Shown piece by piece: positions 16,492 to 26,000 of a stretch of DNA of 64,000 nt. Both the position numbers and the translations under genes were made by a program. The stretch is taken from NCBI GenBank assembly GCA_034670025.1, contig JAXMOE010000002.1:1-64000 (forward strand), read 5' to 3'. Within the stretch, counting starts at the first letter, position 1. Every line of letters begins with the position of its first letter. Source of the stretch: PGYR01 sp034670025. GTDB lineage: Bacteria; Bacteroidota; Ignavibacteria; Kapaibacteriales; UBA2268. The notes beneath the pieces were generated by a model. That model did not search any database, was not told the origin of the DNA, and was given only the letters and a program-made list of their open reading frames with translations.

Positions 16492-17676
16492 ATGAAATTC
16501 ACGTTATTTATATTATTTATCAGTACTTTATCACTCTTTTCTAAAAATAATGATATTAAATCATTAATAAGTCAAGTTGAAATTGATTCATTAATAAAGA
16601 ATGTTAGAGTATTATCAGGGGAAGATTCAGCTTATGTAGAAGACTCACAAACTATTATATCTCATAGGGTAAGTGGAAATGGAAATGATTTGGCTGCTTA
16701 TTATATAAGAGAAATACTTGAAAGTTATGGATTACCTGCTTTTGAGCATGATTACAGAGAGGGTGGAAAAAATATATATGCAATACAGGAAGGAAGTAGA
16801 TTTCCTGAAAAAAGATATATCATCTGTGCTCATTATGATTCAGTTACAGATTTTTGTGCTGATGACAATGCTAGTGGAGTCTCGACCGTTTTAGAAGCAG
16901 CTAGAATTTTATCTAGCCATCAGTTTGAGTATACAATAATTTATGCACTATGGGACGAAGAAGAAATTGGATTAATTGGAAGTGATTACTTTGCAAAACA
17001 AGCAAAAGAAAATAATGAAGAAATTTTAGGTGTAATTAACTTTGATATGCTTGCATGGGATGAGAATAATGATGGATTGTATGATATACATTCAGATAAT
17101 AATTCACAAGAACTAGTCGACAAAGTGTTATCTATTAATAAAGATTATAATATCCCCTTAAATCACAGACTTTATAATCCAGGAGTCCCAGCTACAGATC
17201 ACGCTTCTTTTGCTAAACAAGGTTTTTCAGCCATTACCTTTGGAGAGGCTTTTTTTAGTGGAGATGATAATATTCACTACCATAAAGCTACTGATAAAGT
17301 AAGTGAATTTAATCTAGATTATTACCTAGAGTTAAGTAAGCTAGCAGTAGGTACACTTGCATCTCTAGCTAAACCTTCCTTAGAGACTAGTATAAAAGAA
17401 AGTGGGTATTATGATTTGATAAAAATTAAAAATTACCCTAATCCTTTCTCTTATAGTACTCAAATATACTATTCACTTGCTAGTTCAAGTAATATAGAGT
17501 TAGCTCTGTACGATATCTTAGGTAATAAAGTGTTGGTATTGGATAAAGGATTTAGAAATTTGGGTGGACATACTATTGAACTAAATGGTAATGATTTAGT
17601 TGCAGGTAATTATTTTATTATATTAAAAATTAGTGATTCTTCTTACTTCCTAAAAATCAATAAAATGGAAAGATAA
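16492..17676 (+). CDS. Secreted M28-family zinc aminopeptidase with T9SS sorting domain
   Basis: 394 residues. Signal peptide 1-18. The M28 metal ligands are visible: His and Asp in ICAHYDSVTDFCADDNASG, Glu-Glu in LWDEEEIGLIGSDYF, Asp in INFDMLAWDE, and His in PATDHASFAKQGF. Residues about 315-394 form a type A T9SS tail (IKNYPNPFSYSTQIYYSL...LALYDILGNKV...LVAGNYFIILKIS). The enzyme should be delivered to the cell surface or medium to trim peptides. It is last in the ECF sigma operon and is followed by a terminator at 17708. Confidence 0.92.
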   Translation: MKFTLFILFISTLSLFSKNNDIKSLISQVEIDSLIKNVRVLSGEDSAYVEDSQTIISHRVSGNGNDLAAYYIREILESYGLPAFEHDYREGGKNIYAIQEGSRFPEKRYIICAHYDSVTDFCADDNASGVSTVLEAARILSSHQFEYTIIYALWDEEEIGLIGSDYFAKQAKENNEEILGVINFDMLAWDENNDGLYDIHSDNNSQELVDKVLSINKDYNIPLNHRLYNPGVPATDHASFAKQGFSAITFGEAFFSGDDNIHYHKATDKVSEFNLDYYLELSKLAVGTLASLAKPSLETSIKESGYYDLIKIKNYPNPFSYSTQIYYSLASSSNIELALYDILGNKVLVLDKGFRNLGGHTIELNGNDLVAGNYFIILKISDSSYFLKINKMER

Positions 17677-17707
17677 AACAGCTAACTGATATTTTAAAAA
17701 AACTAGG

Positions 17708-17738
17708 AACTACTTTAAGAAATTAAAGTAGTTTTTTT
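17708..17738 (+). terminator. Rho-independent terminator
   Basis: AACTACTTTA (17708-17717) / TAAAGTAGTT (17724-17733), perfect 10-bp stem, followed by TTTTTTAT. It ends the second sigma operon. Confidence 0.85.
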
Positions 17739-17834
17739 ATACAATTTTTATTTTTTATGCAACGAATACGCATTAATGGTTTATTACTTATAAGAGATTA
17801 TTAAACATTTTTTACAATATATAGGAGATTAGTT

Positions 17835-18536
17835 ATGAAAACCGTTGCCATACTAACACTAGCAATATGCTTTTCATTCGCTAGTACCACGTTTGCCCAA
17901 CATGAGCACAACACTGAGTCTGAGAGACAGTATGTAAATCTATCAACACCGATAAAGCCATTTACAGAACTAAGGAAGAGTGATTTTAAAGGTTGGACAG
18001 AAATGATAAAATCAACGACTGGTAAAGCACACAAGGCATTTGGAAAACCTTTAGCTGTAAGAAACTATAATTCAGTTTCAGAATCTAATGTTAAAGAAAT
18101 TGCAATGTCTTTTATTATTGATAATCAAAAATTATTAGGTGTAAAAGCTGAAAACATTGCATATCAAAATGCTCACTATGTACTTGGAAAGTGGTATGTG
18201 CATTTGAGCCAAGTTGTTGATGGTCTAAATGTAGTTTTTTCAAGTGTTGATTTGAGAATTAATAATAATGCTCAAGTCTTTTCATATGGTATAGAGTACT
18301 ATGATGTTAGTGATACTAAATTAGAGCCACAGCTTAAATATGAACAAGCTGTTCAAAAGGAAGCAGTTCTTGCTATGAGTGAAGTAGATGTTAAAAATAA
18401 TAAGCATAGTGTTGTACTAAATTCAGAAAGAAGTGGAGAAATATACGCTTTTCCAGTTTATAAGAATGGAAAATATATATTAGAGGCAGCTTACAGAGCT
18501 GAATATACCGAAGAACTAACAACTTATGGTGCATAT
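17835..18536 (+). pseudogene. Secreted metalloprotease, 5' part (signal peptide and FTP-like propeptide), split by prophage
   Basis: Ribosome site AGGAG precedes ATG 17835. The product has a signal peptide (MKTVAILTLAICFSFASTTFA) and a fungalysin/thermolysin-type propeptide (AHYVLGKWYVHLSQVVDGLNVVFSSVDLRINNNAQV, then YILEAAYRAEYTEELTTYGAY). The host frame ends at codon 18534-18536; beyond it the frame reads 33 phage-derived residues and stops at 18638. Joining this piece to 52770 gives ...TTYGAY|VSAISGETLF..., the usual end of such a propeptide (YVDAxTGExL). The lysogen would make only an inactive propeptide-like fragment. Confidence 0.88.
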
Positions 18537-18553
18537 TATATATTCCCATATTA
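18532..18553 (+). repeat. Left terminal inverted repeat of the prophage
   Basis: 22 bp (core TATTATATATTCCCATATTA), the exact reverse complement of 52752-52773. The outermost bases overlap the target site: ATAT occurs at both junctions (18533-18536 and 52769-52772) and restores the host frame if counted once. Confidence 0.8.
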
Positions 18554-18564
18554 TAGTATCGCTT

Positions 18565-18637
18565 CGTTCCCACTTTATCCGTCCTTAATGTGGGAATATA
18601 TTTATTTTTTAATGCAATTTAATGTGGGAACATTTTA
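18565..18637. repeat. Transposase-binding-like repeats, left end
   Basis: Three copies of a TTCCCACWTTA-type element: CGTTCCCACTTTATCCGTCC (from 18565, direct), TTAATGTGGGAATATA (18585-18600, inverted) and TTTAATGTGGGAACATTTTA (18618-18637, inverted). The first matches 52442-52463 at the right end over 22 bp with two mismatches. Multiple end repeats are expected for MuA-type transposases. Confidence 0.7.
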
Positions 18638-18655
18638 GGCATTTTATAATCTTCT

Positions 18656-20341
18656 CTATATTTTAACAGCAGAGTTTACTAATTTGTTGACATCAACATT
18701 TTCTGTTATACCAGGTATCGGCATAGGTTCAGAATTCATACTTGTATGGTTGTTGTATGTGATAGTGTAGCTAGGTGAACCATTTATACAAGGGTGATAA
18801 CCTCCTGGTGCTGCACCAGCTTCAAAAACGTTGTTTGCTAAGTACAAATGACCTCCAGTTGCATCGACTATTGCCCCTAGTGAATTCTTTGCAAATATGT
18901 TGTATAACACCATCTTTCCTGCTGATTGGACTATTGGTGCATTACTTCCATCTGCATACTTTTCTATTCGTCCACTAGCTATTAGGACACCATCTGCATC
19001 ATTAACTTCTAGTAATACACCACTAATTTTAACATATCTATAAGAATTAATATGCATTGTACCTTTTGTTATTTTAACTACTCCATTAACTTGATGACAG
19101 TTAACTTTGTATTCTGAATTAAGATTACCATTCATTTCTAGTCCATTACTTACCTTTATGTTAGCTTCCATATAAACATTGCCTCCAGCATTGGAGTCTT
19201 TTATTTTGTCAATATCATCTCCATCAATAGTTATATATACTGTTGGGCTTCCACTAGCAGTTTGTATATCCATTGCACCATATCCACCGTGACAACGTTT
19301 CAACTGTAGCTTTGCACCCTTTTTTACAACTATTATATAACTATTACCATTTGCTCCCAAATCATCTATGACAGGGTATCCTAAAATCTGGCCACTTTCA
19401 ATATTGAATGTAGGCAGGTCTTTGTTTAATGGTTTAATCAGCACATTACCTTGGACTCTTATTATATTGTGCATTAAATTATAGTTTCCAGTATAAGTGC
19501 CAGAGTATAGTATTATAGTCCATGTTTGAGCATCATTTGGAGGTGTGTTAGCGTATGTTATTGCGGCTGTTAATGTACTAAATAATTTCCCTTCGTTTGG
19601 GAATGTTGGTGATACATACAATGTATATTCTGCAGCCATTATTCCTTCTGGAACTAAATCTAGTAAGCTAGTAATAGTAATTTTCTTCTTATTGTACGAG
19701 TCTGACTCATCTTCTACCAATAATACATCGTCTCCGTCTGGAGTTACTGAGGTGAAGGTAGTGAAATTGTTAGCTGCTTTGCTCAGGAAGTTAAAGAATG
19801 TCTTCAGTGCCGATAGTGACACCCTCTTTTTGTTGTAAGAGTCCGAATAATCTTCAGCTAACAGCAAATCTTCATCGGCTGCCGATAGTGTGTTGAAATT
19901 ATTATAATCGCCGCCTTTTCTGTTCAAAGCACTTTCTACTATTGATATGTTATCAGTACCAATTTTGAAGCTTGGCGTTTCCACAATCCACATAGTGCCT
20001 TGCTTCGCTCCACCTGTTATAGTTATTGTCGCACCTGGTGTTACTACTTTGTCTCTAGTCCAGTCGTCACTGTCATTATAAGTGTAAATATCATTCTGTT
20101 TCTGATCACTCTGGTTTGCTACCAATATTTTATCCCCATTGCTAGGAACGCCGCCGTCTATTACTTCAGTTCCATTCAAATCCATATTCCAGAGAGTGAC
20201 ATAGTTACATGTTAGCATACTCTTTTTTGGTAGTGGCGTGTCAGTTGTTTCTCTAGTAGGAGTATTGTAAACAGTTTTTACAGTTGTCTTCTTAGGGTAG
20301 AAGGTGTCATCACTTCTTTTATTCTTTTTGTAATTAGTCAT
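18656..20341 (-). CDS. Tail fibre / receptor-binding protein with parallel beta-helix
   Basis: 561 residues, last gene of the leftward tail operon and next to the phage end. Two near-repeats near 145-215 (LSAADEDLLLAEDYSDSYNKKRVSLSALKTFF and a sister with DGDDVLLVEDESDSYNKKKITITSLLDL) are typical of fibre segments that set trimer register. Residues about 235-540 have the short repeated strands of a right-handed beta-helix (YPVIDDLGANGNSYIIVVKKGAKLQLKRC; GGNVYMEANIKVSNGLEMNGNL). Family knowledge: such helices bind or cut surface sugars. No catalytic residues can be named. Confidence 0.75.
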   Translation of the reverse strand: MTNYKKNKRSDDTFYPKKTTVKTVYNTPTRETTDTPLPKKSMLTCNYVTLWNMDLNGTEVIDGGVPSNGDKILVANQSDQKQNDIYTYNDSDDWTRDKVVTPGATITITGGAKQGTMWIVETPSFKIGTDNISIVESALNRKGGDYNNFNTLSAADEDLLLAEDYSDSYNKKRVSLSALKTFFNFLSKAANNFTTFTSVTPDGDDVLLVEDESDSYNKKKITITSLLDLVPEGIMAAEYTLYVSPTFPNEGKLFSTLTAAITYANTPPNDAQTWTIILYSGTYTGNYNLMHNIIRVQGNVLIKPLNKDLPTFNIESGQILGYPVIDDLGANGNSYIIVVKKGAKLQLKRCHGGYGAMDIQTASGSPTVYITIDGDDIDKIKDSNAGGNVYMEANIKVSNGLEMNGNLNSEYKVNCHQVNGVVKITKGTMHINSYRYVKISGVLLEVNDADGVLIASGRIEKYADGSNAPIVQSAGKMVLYNIFAKNSLGAIVDATGGHLYLANNVFEAGAAPGGYHPCINGSPSYTITYNNHTSMNSEPMPIPGITENVDVNKLVNSAVKI

Positions 20342-20344
20342 AAC

Positions 20345-22555
20345 CTATCTCTCTATCAACTTAACTTCTACATATCTTTCATTGGCTGTTATCTTTTTGC
20401 TGAGTATATACCATGTGTCAGTTACAGATGGTTCGTCTCCATTAATTAACAATTCTGATATGTCTAATATTACTTTGTTTCCAACTGGGTAGCCTTCTAT
20501 TTTACTATATGGCACTAGCACAGTTATTATAGCCCTTCCTGCAGTGTTCAAACTATCTGCTAACTTTTTTGCAGTAAAGTATGGACTGCCTGTATGTCTT
20601 TGCAGTTTCAAAGTGGCAAATTTCAAATCTTGCCAAGGGTCTGACTGTATCGGTAAACCATTTATAGGTAATCCAAGGTAAGAACTGTTAAATCCAGATA
20701 TTTCTACAGCTAATGAGCTATGCGGTCTTACTGCTATTTCCGAATCTACTATACTCGCTGGTGTATCAAAATAAACAAGCTTATGAATATCCCATGTATT
20801 TAGTGGATCTGCTGTTTTAACTACACTTGTTTCTAATGAGCTTTTTATTTCTGGGTGTTGATCAGTCTCTACCCAGCCATCTTCATCTATGCTAGCTGAT
20901 GGATTGTTGTGAAACATTCCTTTTATAGATAGCTCTTCATCAGTAAAAGAACCAATTTTAATAAACTTATGCTCATTCCTGTTGTCTCCTTCTACATTTA
21001 TATTTACTACAACACCTCGCACTACTTCTGTATCAGTCTCTATTTCTAATATTTCTTTCTCAGTTAATACTACTTCATCTATACTAAGAGACAATAAACT
21101 ATTATCCTCTAATATTTCACCTCTTAACGAATCGTATGTTAATTGCATTTTCTTATCATTGCTATAATAAGATGCTACTAAAGCGTGTCCTTTTATGTTT
21201 TCTAGTATATCCCACATATTTTCATATTCGTATATTCCTATGCCTCCATCATTTTCAACGAAGAATCCATCTACAAATACATTTGCATTGGCTACTAATG
21301 CACAAAAATGTAGTTCAGATGAAGTCAGCCCATCACCAACTGTATATGATCGATCATAAGTTTGCTCTCTGAATGTGTAGCTATACAATAAGTCATTGTC
21401 GATGTCAAGAACATACTCAGTGTTCGATTGTTCTACCCTCATGTATTTTTTGTATATAAAATCGAATGTATTTTTATAGTACACGTTCATAGCCGTAACT
21501 GGAAAATAGAATGCTTTTTGACCATTTACATTTCCATCTAACTTTGCTATAATTCTTGTCAATGTTGTATTGTCATCGTACTCTATATAATCAGCATAAG
21601 CACCAGAATAACCAAATCCTGGCTCTGTATATTGCACAACAATTTGCATCAATTTGCCTGCATTCGTACCGTGTGTAACACCCACAAAGTCATTGTTGTT
21701 AAGCAAACCTAAAAACTTATATTCTCTTATAATCTCATAAGTAGGGCTATTGTCAACTAATTCTACTACGTATAATCGCCAATTGCCTGGATCACTCAAA
21801 TCTCTTATCATTGCTCTATCACCAATAGACAATACAACACCGTCTAATGTCGTACTGTCGAGTGACTGCCCAGGAAGAAGCTGTTTTGTAACTTTCACTG
21901 TATAGTAATCTGTAATTGGGCCGTGATCTGAGTAGATGTAATCATATACCCTCTCAGTCTCTTTGGGAGTATGTAGTGTTTGATTCACTATATCTTCAAC
22001 TGCTAACCAGGTGAAGTATATAGGGTGCATACCTTCAGTTACTACCCTGAATAAATCATGCAAAACTATATCAAGCTTATTGCTTGTAAGTTCATCTGTC
22101 TTCCGTATTGTGAATTTTTTACCAGGGTTCTTTTTTGAGCCGAATTTGTGTTTTATCTTGAAATTATCAATTGCCAAACCTGAGTCACCTTCATCTGTTT
22201 TCAATAAAAACACATTGGTCAAATCAATATTAGGAATTTCCAAATCTGTAGCTGCATTGTAGGGAAATTCGTTAGCCATATCATGTGATACGAAAGGTTG
22301 CAATAAATATGTTTTCAGATCATTAGGTAGTAACTCCAAATCAATTCTAACACTAAAACCTTCAGGCCTTTTTAGTCCAAACTTGTCATCATTCAGATTG
22401 TCAGTTATTTCCCAATCTCCGTCTATTGATTCCAAGCTGAAATATTCTATTGTTGGATCATCCAAGGCGTGCAGTTCTCTTGGTATTATTTCAATATAAT
22501 ATCTAGTTTTATCAATTGTACCTAATGTAGTTCTATATACTGTGTTATCTGGCAT
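20345..22555 (-). CDS. Phage tail hub/baseplate-like protein
   Basis: 736 residues, acidic, rich in beta strands, no signal peptide. It lies between the distal-tail-like protein and the fibre gene, the usual place of the tail-tip lysin/hub protein. Segments such as LMQLTYDSLRGEILEDN and PIQSDPWQDLKFATLKLQRHTGSPYFTAKKLADSL resemble hub proteins of siphoviruses in style, but no named domain is certain. Its stop is 3 bp before the fibre start codon, and its start overlaps the previous gene by one base, so expression is coupled. Confidence 0.6.
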   Translation of the reverse strand: MPDNTVYRTTLGTIDKTRYYIEIIPRELHALDDPTIEYFSLESIDGDWEITDNLNDDKFGLKRPEGFSVRIDLELLPNDLKTYLLQPFVSHDMANEFPYNAATDLEIPNIDLTNVFLLKTDEGDSGLAIDNFKIKHKFGSKKNPGKKFTIRKTDELTSNKLDIVLHDLFRVVTEGMHPIYFTWLAVEDIVNQTLHTPKETERVYDYIYSDHGPITDYYTVKVTKQLLPGQSLDSTTLDGVVLSIGDRAMIRDLSDPGNWRLYVVELVDNSPTYEIIREYKFLGLLNNNDFVGVTHGTNAGKLMQIVVQYTEPGFGYSGAYADYIEYDDNTTLTRIIAKLDGNVNGQKAFYFPVTAMNVYYKNTFDFIYKKYMRVEQSNTEYVLDIDNDLLYSYTFREQTYDRSYTVGDGLTSSELHFCALVANANVFVDGFFVENDGGIGIYEYENMWDILENIKGHALVASYYSNDKKMQLTYDSLRGEILEDNSLLSLSIDEVVLTEKEILEIETDTEVVRGVVVNINVEGDNRNEHKFIKIGSFTDEELSIKGMFHNNPSASIDEDGWVETDQHPEIKSSLETSVVKTADPLNTWDIHKLVYFDTPASIVDSEIAVRPHSSLAVEISGFNSSYLGLPINGLPIQSDPWQDLKFATLKLQRHTGSPYFTAKKLADSLNTAGRAIITVLVPYSKIEGYPVGNKVILDISELLINGDEPSVTDTWYILSKKITANERYVEVKLIER

Positions 22556-23070
22556 TATAAACTATACTCATTTTCTGTTGTCGATGGTGTCGGTTGGGTT
22601 ATACCATCTATAAATATATTCTCTAGTTCAAACGATACTTCTATCTCACCTTTTTCATCATCCTCAGCTTCTTCTATTTCTCCATTCCATCTTACTACTA
22701 CTGGGAATGGGAAGGCATCAGTTAGTGCATTTGTTCCGTCAAATGGTGGAAGGTCTGTAGATTTTATTACTAAATATGGTTGCTTTAGCATTGCTCCTAG
22801 CAATACCTTATCGTGTATGCTTTGCTGAAAATCTTCATATCCTTCACGAGCTGTTACTATGTAGAATGGCAATAGCTTAATCTTGTACTTACACCTTTGG
22901 AATATAGCATTGTCCAAAGAGCCGTCTGCTTTGTAGTTCAAATCATTTACCAATTCTTTTCTAGGTGCTATTTTTAGTACATTGAACTCATATTCACCTT
23001 CTTTAGTGCCGTCACCAGGTGTCTCTGCATCATCAGAAGCGTATAGGGTTATTTTCCATTCATTTGGCAT
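22555..23070 (-). CDS. Phage distal tail-like protein
   Basis: 171 residues. It begins MPNEWKITLYASDD and has a beta-sandwich-like pattern (KYKIKLLPFYIVTAREGYEDF, EIEVSFELENIFIDG). It overlaps the tape-measure stop and the hub start by one base each, placing it right after the tape measure, where distal tail proteins are encoded. Identification rests mostly on position. Confidence 0.5.
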   Translation of the reverse strand: MPNEWKITLYASDDAETPGDGTKEGEYEFNVLKIAPRKELVNDLNYKADGSLDNAIFQRCKYKIKLLPFYIVTAREGYEDFQQSIHDKVLLGAMLKQPYLVIKSTDLPPFDGTNALTDAFPFPVVVRWNGEIEEAEDDEKGEIEVSFELENIFIDGITQPTPSTTENEYSL

Positions 23071-26000
23071 TATGCTAGCTCCTTACGTCTTTTGTTTTTC
23101 AATACTATTTCTATATCTTCACCCTTAACTTTTGGATTACCTTCTAATTGAATAGTGCTATTTCTGCTATAGTGTTTTCTGTATTTGGATAATTCTTTTC
23201 TCAATTCCTTACTGTCCTCACTATGTTGTGCAAGTATTTGTTTAAGCTCTCTATTTTGCTTTACTAATTCATTCTTAATTTCATTGTCTCTGTTAATAGC
23301 TGCAGCAAGGTTCTCACTATTGATTTTGTTATAGAAATCATCAATTTCTTCTATCCTACGTACTTCATTTTCTATTCTCTTAATATTAGCTTCATTTATC
23401 TGTAATGGTATAACAGTAGCATTCATACTTGGCATACTGATACCGAACTTAGCAAGGTGCTTTGGTAACCAATATTTAGCAAAGTATTCATCTTCATTCA
23501 TACCACCAACAGCTTTTTCTATATATGGATTTGTCATAGCTATTTCTGAAGGTACTACTGCCTCTTTGGGTTTTAGCATCATTGGAATAGTGTCACCAGG
23601 TCCAGGTGCACCTTTGTTCGAATGACTAAGGTTGAAGACTCCCTTATATGCACCACCTACTTCTGATTTCGCAACCGCTACCAATCCTTTTACAGCAGCT
23701 ATAGCACCAACTGCTGCAATGGGTCCTGCAATGGGTCCTAACTGTGCAGCTGCGAAAGCAAATATTTCAGCTATGTAGATACTGATAACACTGTCTAATG
23801 TGCTTAGAGCTAAATTTAAGAATGCTTTTGCTGATAGTTTTCCTTGAACTAGTATTGATGCAAATGTTGCAGTTGCTGATATACCAAGTTCTCTCATAGC
23901 ATTGCTTGCTGCATCCGAATATTCTTGATGTGCTGTTGCTAATTCATCTGGTATCTCTTTCCCTGCTTGCTGCAGTAACTGATATTCATTTTCCTTATCT
24001 TTTAGTTCATTTAGTTTAGCTATATTCTGATTAGCCATATCTGCATATTGATCAGATACTGCAGAGAATGCATTGCCAATTCCTACAGCAAATACTTTGA
24101 AACTATTTAGCTGTCTCTCGTATAATTCCTCTGATTTTTTCACTCTGTTTTCTTCTATCTCTAGAAGACTTTCATTGTATTGTTGTGCTGTTATCTTACC
24201 TTCATTATAATCCTTTAGTATTTCAGCTTTTCTTTCATCCAGAAGTCCCAATTCTTCTTTTATAGATTCAGTTCGGCCATTATCGTCTGTGCTTATTTTG
24301 AATGCATCATTTAGTGAGTTCTGAAATGAATCCAAAACAGCTCTGTAACTATTCTGGTATGCAATAGCTGCCTTTTTTGCTTCATCTTCATTCAGTTCAA
24401 TTACAATTTTATTGATTTTTTTCTGAAGTCTTAATCTCTCATTTAGCAACTTTTGTTGTTCTATACTATCAGCATCAGTCAATGCCTCATTGAGCTCTTG
24501 CATATCTTTTTCATAGGCATCAAGAAGTGAATTTTTGGGCTTCAATCCCATATCAACTTCTATTTCCAACCTTTCTCTTTGCAGGTCTGCTATTGTAGCT
24601 GCTGTCTCTCTTTTGGTTTTTCGTTCATCTACCTCTGCAGTTATTTCTAGTTTTGTAAGTTTCTTAGATTCTAGTTTCAAATCTGAATTAAGAGCATCTA
24701 ACATCTCTTCTAACTCTACATGCTCATCTGCTTTTATTTGTATCTTCGAGCCGTCCTCTTTTATCACAAATCCATCTTTTAGTGATTGCTCTAATTTCAG
24801 CTTTCTATCTAACAATGAGTCTATAGATCGTTCTTGTTCTTTTATCTCATCACCAATATTCTTGCTTCTTTCCTCTTGAATTCTAGTGATCTCATCTTCT
24901 AACTTGGCCATTGTCTCTAATTCAGCTTGGCCATCTTTAAGTGCATCAAAATATTCCACTACATATTTAGTTGTGTCCTTTACTTTCTTTTCATCATCAT
25001 TGTCGGGTATTAATGGAGGTGGAGGAGGAACATTAGCTAATTCTTCCTTTTTCTTAATAGCATCCTCAGTAGAAAATGCTAATTGATCATAAGCCTGTTT
25101 TTGTTTGTCTATTGGTGCTGTCGGCGGGTCTTCATCTATCAATCCTAAGAATTTACCAACTGACACTATAGCATCACCTACGGCACCAGCAAACTTTTTG
25201 ATAGATTCCCATACTTTATCAACGATTGCTTTAAATGGTTTGAAATTATTATAAGCCCACACAATAGCCGTTACGATTCCTCCGATTAGGAGAATTACTC
25301 TACCAATTGGGTTATTATTTAGAACTAAATTGAGTGCTGTTTGTGCTATAGTCCATCCTTTTGTAGCTAATACAACTGCTTTATCCCATACTAACTTAGT
25401 CTTAGTGATTGCTATATTCTTTAATAAGTTTGCATTACCTAATGCATATGCTGCACTAAATCCAACTATAAGAGGTAAACCTATTTCCATAGCAGAAAAT
25501 AAATAACCTATTCCTGTTGCTAATATCCCAACAGTATTAGTTATAACACTAATAGCAGGTCCAAGTACTGCAAATCCATTTGTTATAAGTGGCTTTATAA
25601 TATTAAATACACTAACTAATGCAGGAACAAGTCCGGAGAAAATATTTTGTATAAGTGGCACTAAGTTACTTAGTAATCCTGCTACCGTAGGTTGTAAAGC
25701 AGTAAATAGGTCGTTAAAACCACCTTGTATATTATCTTGTACTAACTTAATTTGGTTGTCAATAGATTTAGCCTGTGCTTCGAATGCATCGTTAGCTACA
25801 CCATCTTTTATACCTTGCTGTATATTCTGAAGTTGTTGATTAGCAGATTCAGCTTTATCTCCTGTTAACAATAATGCAGCTCCAGCGGCTTCTGTAGAAC
25901 TAAATACTTGATTCATTGATAATCCCATAGCTGATGCAGAACCTTCTATATCTTGCAGGGTTTTCGTCAATCCTTGTTGTTCTAATACTTTACCAATGTT

